Assembly: GCA_937950105.1 (NCBI GenBank)
Contig: CALFEM010000323.1
Span: 1-7,292 of the forward strand
Direction: 5' to 3'
Origin: an uncultured Alphaproteobacteria bacterium
GTDB lineage: Bacteria > Pseudomonadota > Alphaproteobacteria > Rhizobiales > Hyphomicrobiaceae
DNA: 7,292 nt
Numbering within the stretch: position 1 is the stretch's first letter; each line of letters starts with the position of its first letter. Below are positions 5,421 to 7,292 of the stretch, in pieces. The position numbers were made by a program, and so were the translations under genes. The notes under the pieces are model-generated. The model was not told where the DNA came from. It searched no databases and saw only the letters and a list, made by a program, of their open reading frames with translations.

Positions 5421-5708
5421 GGACGCGTCCTGCCGTTCGCCGGGTCGAAAAATCACCGCCAGGGCCCGGGAATGCGGGGCCATGCGGCCGTCAGGTCCAT
5501 ATTGGCGCCAGCAGCTTAAAGATCGGCTAATCGGCAGGGTGATTTTGAGACAGCGCGGTGGCGCCGGCGCGGCGGCGGCGATTGTGTCGGGTTCGCACGG
5601 ACTTCGCCGGTCGGGCTCTATGGCACCGTTGAGGGTTTTGGCACGACGACGGCCGCAGAGCCCGAAGCGATGGCCGAATTATGCCAGCGCGGGAGCCTCG
5701 CATCGGCC

Positions 5709-5733
5709 CGCCTCGGGCCATGGCCGAGGGGCG
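5709..5733. other. GC-rich inverted repeat downstream of the PAS gene
   Basis: CCTCGG (5711-5716) pairs with CCGAGG (5724-5729) around a 7-base loop containing the palindrome CCATGG. The pairing extends outward to 5709 and 5733 if one extra G on the right side bulges out. It has no T-run. It lies about 70-95 bp after the PAS stop codon and could be a late terminator element or a protein-binding palindrome. Confidence 0.35.
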
Positions 5734-5770
5734 CCGCTGTAGCAGCAGGCGGTGAGATCGAGCCTGGGGC

Positions 5771-5795
5771 TTTTCCAGCGACGGCGCGCTGAAAA
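5771..5795 (-). terminator. Terminator-like hairpin after the PAS gene
   Basis: On the minus strand, TTTTCAGCG is followed by a 6-base loop and then CGCTGGAAAA, forming a CAGCG/CGCTG core plus a TTTT/AAAA extension interrupted by one bulged G. It begins 8 bases after the PAS gene stop. The sequence following the stem is not a T-run, so it departs from the usual intrinsic terminator. Confidence 0.35.
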
Positions 5796-5803
5796 CGAGA
5801 GCG

Positions 5804-6448
5804 TCAGATGTCCTTGGGTTCGGGCTTGCCGAGGCCGCCTTCGTAGACGCGGAACTGGCGGCGGTCGTGGCGCACGATACGGGCGTTGCGCACGTGCGGC
5901 AGGAAGGGAGTCTGCCGGTTGGTGGCCGCAACCACCGCATGCGGCTTGCCGTCGGGCCACATCATCTCGACCTCGCCGAGCCGACGGCTGATGCTGCGCT
6001 TGTCACCGGCGATCAGCGTCGCTTCGGTCGAAATCTGCGTCATGGCGCCGAGGAAGCGATCGACGCTGTCGCGGGTGTGCAGAAGCGGCAGCAGCACGCA
6101 CTCGTAGGACGCCAGCGGCGTGCCGAGTGATACCGTGTCGAAGGTGACGACCGAAACGCCGCCCTGTTGCGCCGCGGTCTGCAGTTGGCGGGCGAGCGTC
6201 AGGCGATCCTCCGGGCTCCAGCCGTCGAGGAAATTGGTGCCGCGCAGCTCGGTGTCGAACTGTTCGCAGATGCGCGTCCCGGCGAGGCGGAAACGGTAGG
6301 TCTCCGAATCCAGCCGCTCCAGAATGAAGGTTTCGGCGAGCAGCGGCGTGATGCGCGACGGCTCGATCTCGAACCTGCGGGGCGCGAGGCGGTCGCGGCG
6401 GACCTCGTTCCAGTAGGAAAACAGGAGCTGACTGGTCTTCGACTTCAT
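5804..6448 (-). CDS. PAS domain-containing protein (PAS_5 type)
   Basis: A 214-residue protein resembling the alphaproteobacterial PAS_5 family. The N-terminal part fits its pattern: a helix with F-S-Y-W-N (10-14), A-P-R-R-x-E-I-x-P (22-30), then ITPLLAETFILE (33-44) and YRFRLAGTRICEQF (51-64), followed by ELRGTNF (67-73). The C-terminal 70 residues are basic and poorly structured to the eye. No kinase, GGDEF, HTH or other output domain is attached, so it may be a free-standing sensor or adaptor that acts through another protein; its ligand is unknown. The ATG at 6448 has GGAAG 8 bases upstream. The frame stays open far beyond, to the contig end, but that part is antisense to the rhomboid gene and includes adapter sequence, so it is rejected. 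Transcription is divergent from the rhomboid gene. Confidence 0.85.
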   Translation of the reverse strand: MKSKTSQLLFSYWNEVRRDRLAPRRFEIEPSRITPLLAETFILERLDSETYRFRLAGTRICEQFDTELRGTNFLDGWSPEDRLTLARQLQTAAQQGGVSVVTFDTVSLGTPLASYECVLLPLLHTRDSVDRFLGAMTQISTEATLIAGDKRSISRRLGEVEMMWPDGKPHAVVAATNRQTPFLPHVRNARIVRHDRRQFRVYEGGLGKPEPKDI

Positions 6449-6740
6449 GCTGGAAGCTTCCGCGTGTGCGCCAATCGAGGCCGGGATAGGCGGGCGGCGT
6501 CCGGTGCCGGGACAGAACCGGGCGCCACCAGCCGGTGACGAAGGGCAAAGAGCAGCTTCCATGCCATCGGCGGGAACTTCAGCTAACGGTCCGTTTCGTC
6601 CCGCCTGAATTTCGTGTGCAGCGGAGGGCGAGCGGTGGTGCGGCCGGATCAAACGCGCGATTTGACCGTTGTCGCAGACCAGACGAGCCGCTAACGCTTG
6701 CCGGGCTGCCGGCAGGACCGGCGCATTGACGGGGGACCCT
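6449..6740. other. Divergent intergenic region between PAS and rhomboid genes
   Basis: About 290 bp between two divergent starts. It should contain both promoters. A TTGACC at 6662-6667 could be a -35 box for the plus strand, but the next A/T-containing hexamer, CTAACG, is 23 bases on, too far for sigma70. A 64-codon plus-strand frame (6535-6729) shows no family signature and I do not call it. Confidence 0.45.
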
Positions 6741-7270
6741 GTGGAACGTGGCGCCGGGCGGTCAGAGCCGCTGTTCAACGTACCGTCGTCGGTGGTGGTG
6801 CTGCTGGCGACCCTGGTGCTGGTGCACGCGGTACGCGCCGTTCTGCCCGAAGACCTGGACAACTGGGTGGTTCTGGCCGGGGCTTTCATCCCCTCGCGGC
6901 TGACCGGCGCGGCGGCGTTGTTGCCGGGGGGCGAGCCGGCCATCGCCACGTCGTTCGTCACCCACATGCTCCTGCACGGCAACCTGACGCACCTGATGTT
7001 CAACGCGCTGTGGCTGCTGGCCTTCGGCGGTGCTGTGGCCCTGCGCATCGGCACGGCGCGGTTTCTTGCGTTCACTCTGTTCACCGGCCTCGTCGCCGTG
7101 CTCGCCTTCCTCGCCTCGTCGTGGGGCGAGACGATACCGATGATCGGGGCCTCGGGCGCAGTGGCCGGTCTCATGGGCGGTACCATGCGCTTCCTGTTCT
7201 CGGCGATGGACGACGGCGGCTTGTGGCGGCTGCGCGAGGTTCCGCGCTCGGTGCGGCTGATGCCGCTCGG
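6741..7270 (+). CDS. Rhomboid family intramembrane serine protease, 3' truncated by contig end
   Basis: Predicted inner-membrane protease that cuts transmembrane segments of other proteins; 176 codons are present before genomic sequence stops. Visible features are a first hydrophobic segment (about 15-33), a loop with HMLLHGNLTHLMFN (75-88) carrying the HxxxN pair H84/N88 (like H150/N154 of E. coli GlpG), transmembrane segments near 89-101 and 109-127, and the nucleophile motif GASGA (136-140) with S138. The catalytic histidine of the last helix lies beyond the end. GTG at 6741 is chosen because GGGGGA sits 4 bases upstream and the protein then starts MERGAGRSEPLFNVP, which resembles alphaproteobacterial rhomboids as I recall them; TTG at 6726 with AGGA 8 bases upstream is an alternative. 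Codons past 7268 run into adapter and are not real. Confidence 0.9.
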
Positions 7271-7292
7271 AGATCGGAAGAGCACACGTCTG
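7271..7292. other. Illumina TruSeq adapter sequence (contamination)
   Basis: The final 22 bases begin AGATCGGAAGAG and continue with CACACGTCTG, identical to the start of the TruSeq read-1 adapter. The reverse complement gives the familiar GCTCTTCCGATCT primer end. It is not part of the genome. It adds false residues to the rhomboid frame and creates a false GTG start (at 7285) for a long antisense frame. Confidence 0.98.

Larger units (their letters stand above)
5421..5803. other. Intergenic region between PAS protein and PilZ genes
   Basis: This 383-bp stretch has no convincing gene. Frames that cross it are Arg/Pro/Ala-rich, lack a recognisable family and mostly mirror adjacent genes. It should hold the promoter of the minus-strand PilZ gene, but I found no pair of -35/-10 boxes with good spacing. 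It contains two hairpins listed separately, both closer to the PAS gene end. Confidence 0.55.

Noticed and set aside
6535..6729. Small 64-codon plus-strand gene upstream of the rhomboid
   Set aside because: No convincing ribosome-binding site, no family resemblance, and a composition like untranslated GC-rich DNA.
6449..7285. N-terminal extension of the PAS protein to 493 residues
   Set aside because: The extension is antisense to the rhomboid gene, its start codon lies in adapter sequence, and its composition is unlike the PAS part. A good ribosome-binding site supports the start at 6448.

Overview
The window is GC-rich DNA, probably from an alphaproteobacterium of the Hyphomicrobiales (Rhizobiales). 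This rests on the high-GC codon use and on families I know mainly from that group: a small DUF3126 protein beside cysE, a C93/BTLCP transglutaminase-like cysteine peptidase, a PAS_5-type single-domain protein, and a NodB-type deacetylase with a TLDL motif. I cannot name a genus. The last 22 bases (7271-7292) match the Illumina TruSeq adapter exactly, so genomic sequence ends at 7270 and this is the raw end of an assembled contig.

Layout. Positions 1-141 look like a convergent junction: possibly the last codons of a plus-strand gene, then hairpins and a T-run terminator for the minus-strand genes. Positions 142-1828 hold a two-gene minus-strand operon: an exported NodB-family polysaccharide deacetylase followed 10 bp later by a GNAT acetyltransferase. 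A 338-bp divergent intergenic region leads into a plus-strand cluster (2167-3931): cysE (serine O-acetyltransferase, first step of cysteine synthesis from serine), a 71-residue DUF3126 protein, and a gamma-carbonic anhydrase family protein. The last three codons and stop of the carbonic anhydrase gene lie inside a tandem 7-bp repeat that folds into a 20-bp hairpin, sited exactly where this cluster meets the next, minus-strand, cluster.

Positions 3991-5420 carry, on the minus strand, a protein with two PilZ domains (predicted cyclic-di-GMP receptor) followed by a secreted C93 transglutaminase-like peptidase, the family that includes LapG. A 383-bp stretch without a convincing gene follows, then a minus-strand PAS_5-type protein (5804-6448). 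Divergent from it is a plus-strand rhomboid intramembrane protease (from 6741), cut off by the contig end after its catalytic serine.

Functionally the window reads as ordinary chromosomal backbone: sulfur assimilation, envelope polysaccharide modification and c-di-GMP-linked surface biology. I see no mobile element, CRISPR array, tRNA or rRNA. The points most worth a second look are the repeat hairpin that supplies a gene's 3' end, the cysE-DUF3126-carbonic anhydrase cluster with an atypical CysE tail, the PilZ/C93-peptidase pair, the altered metal motif of the deacetylase, and the adapter contamination.
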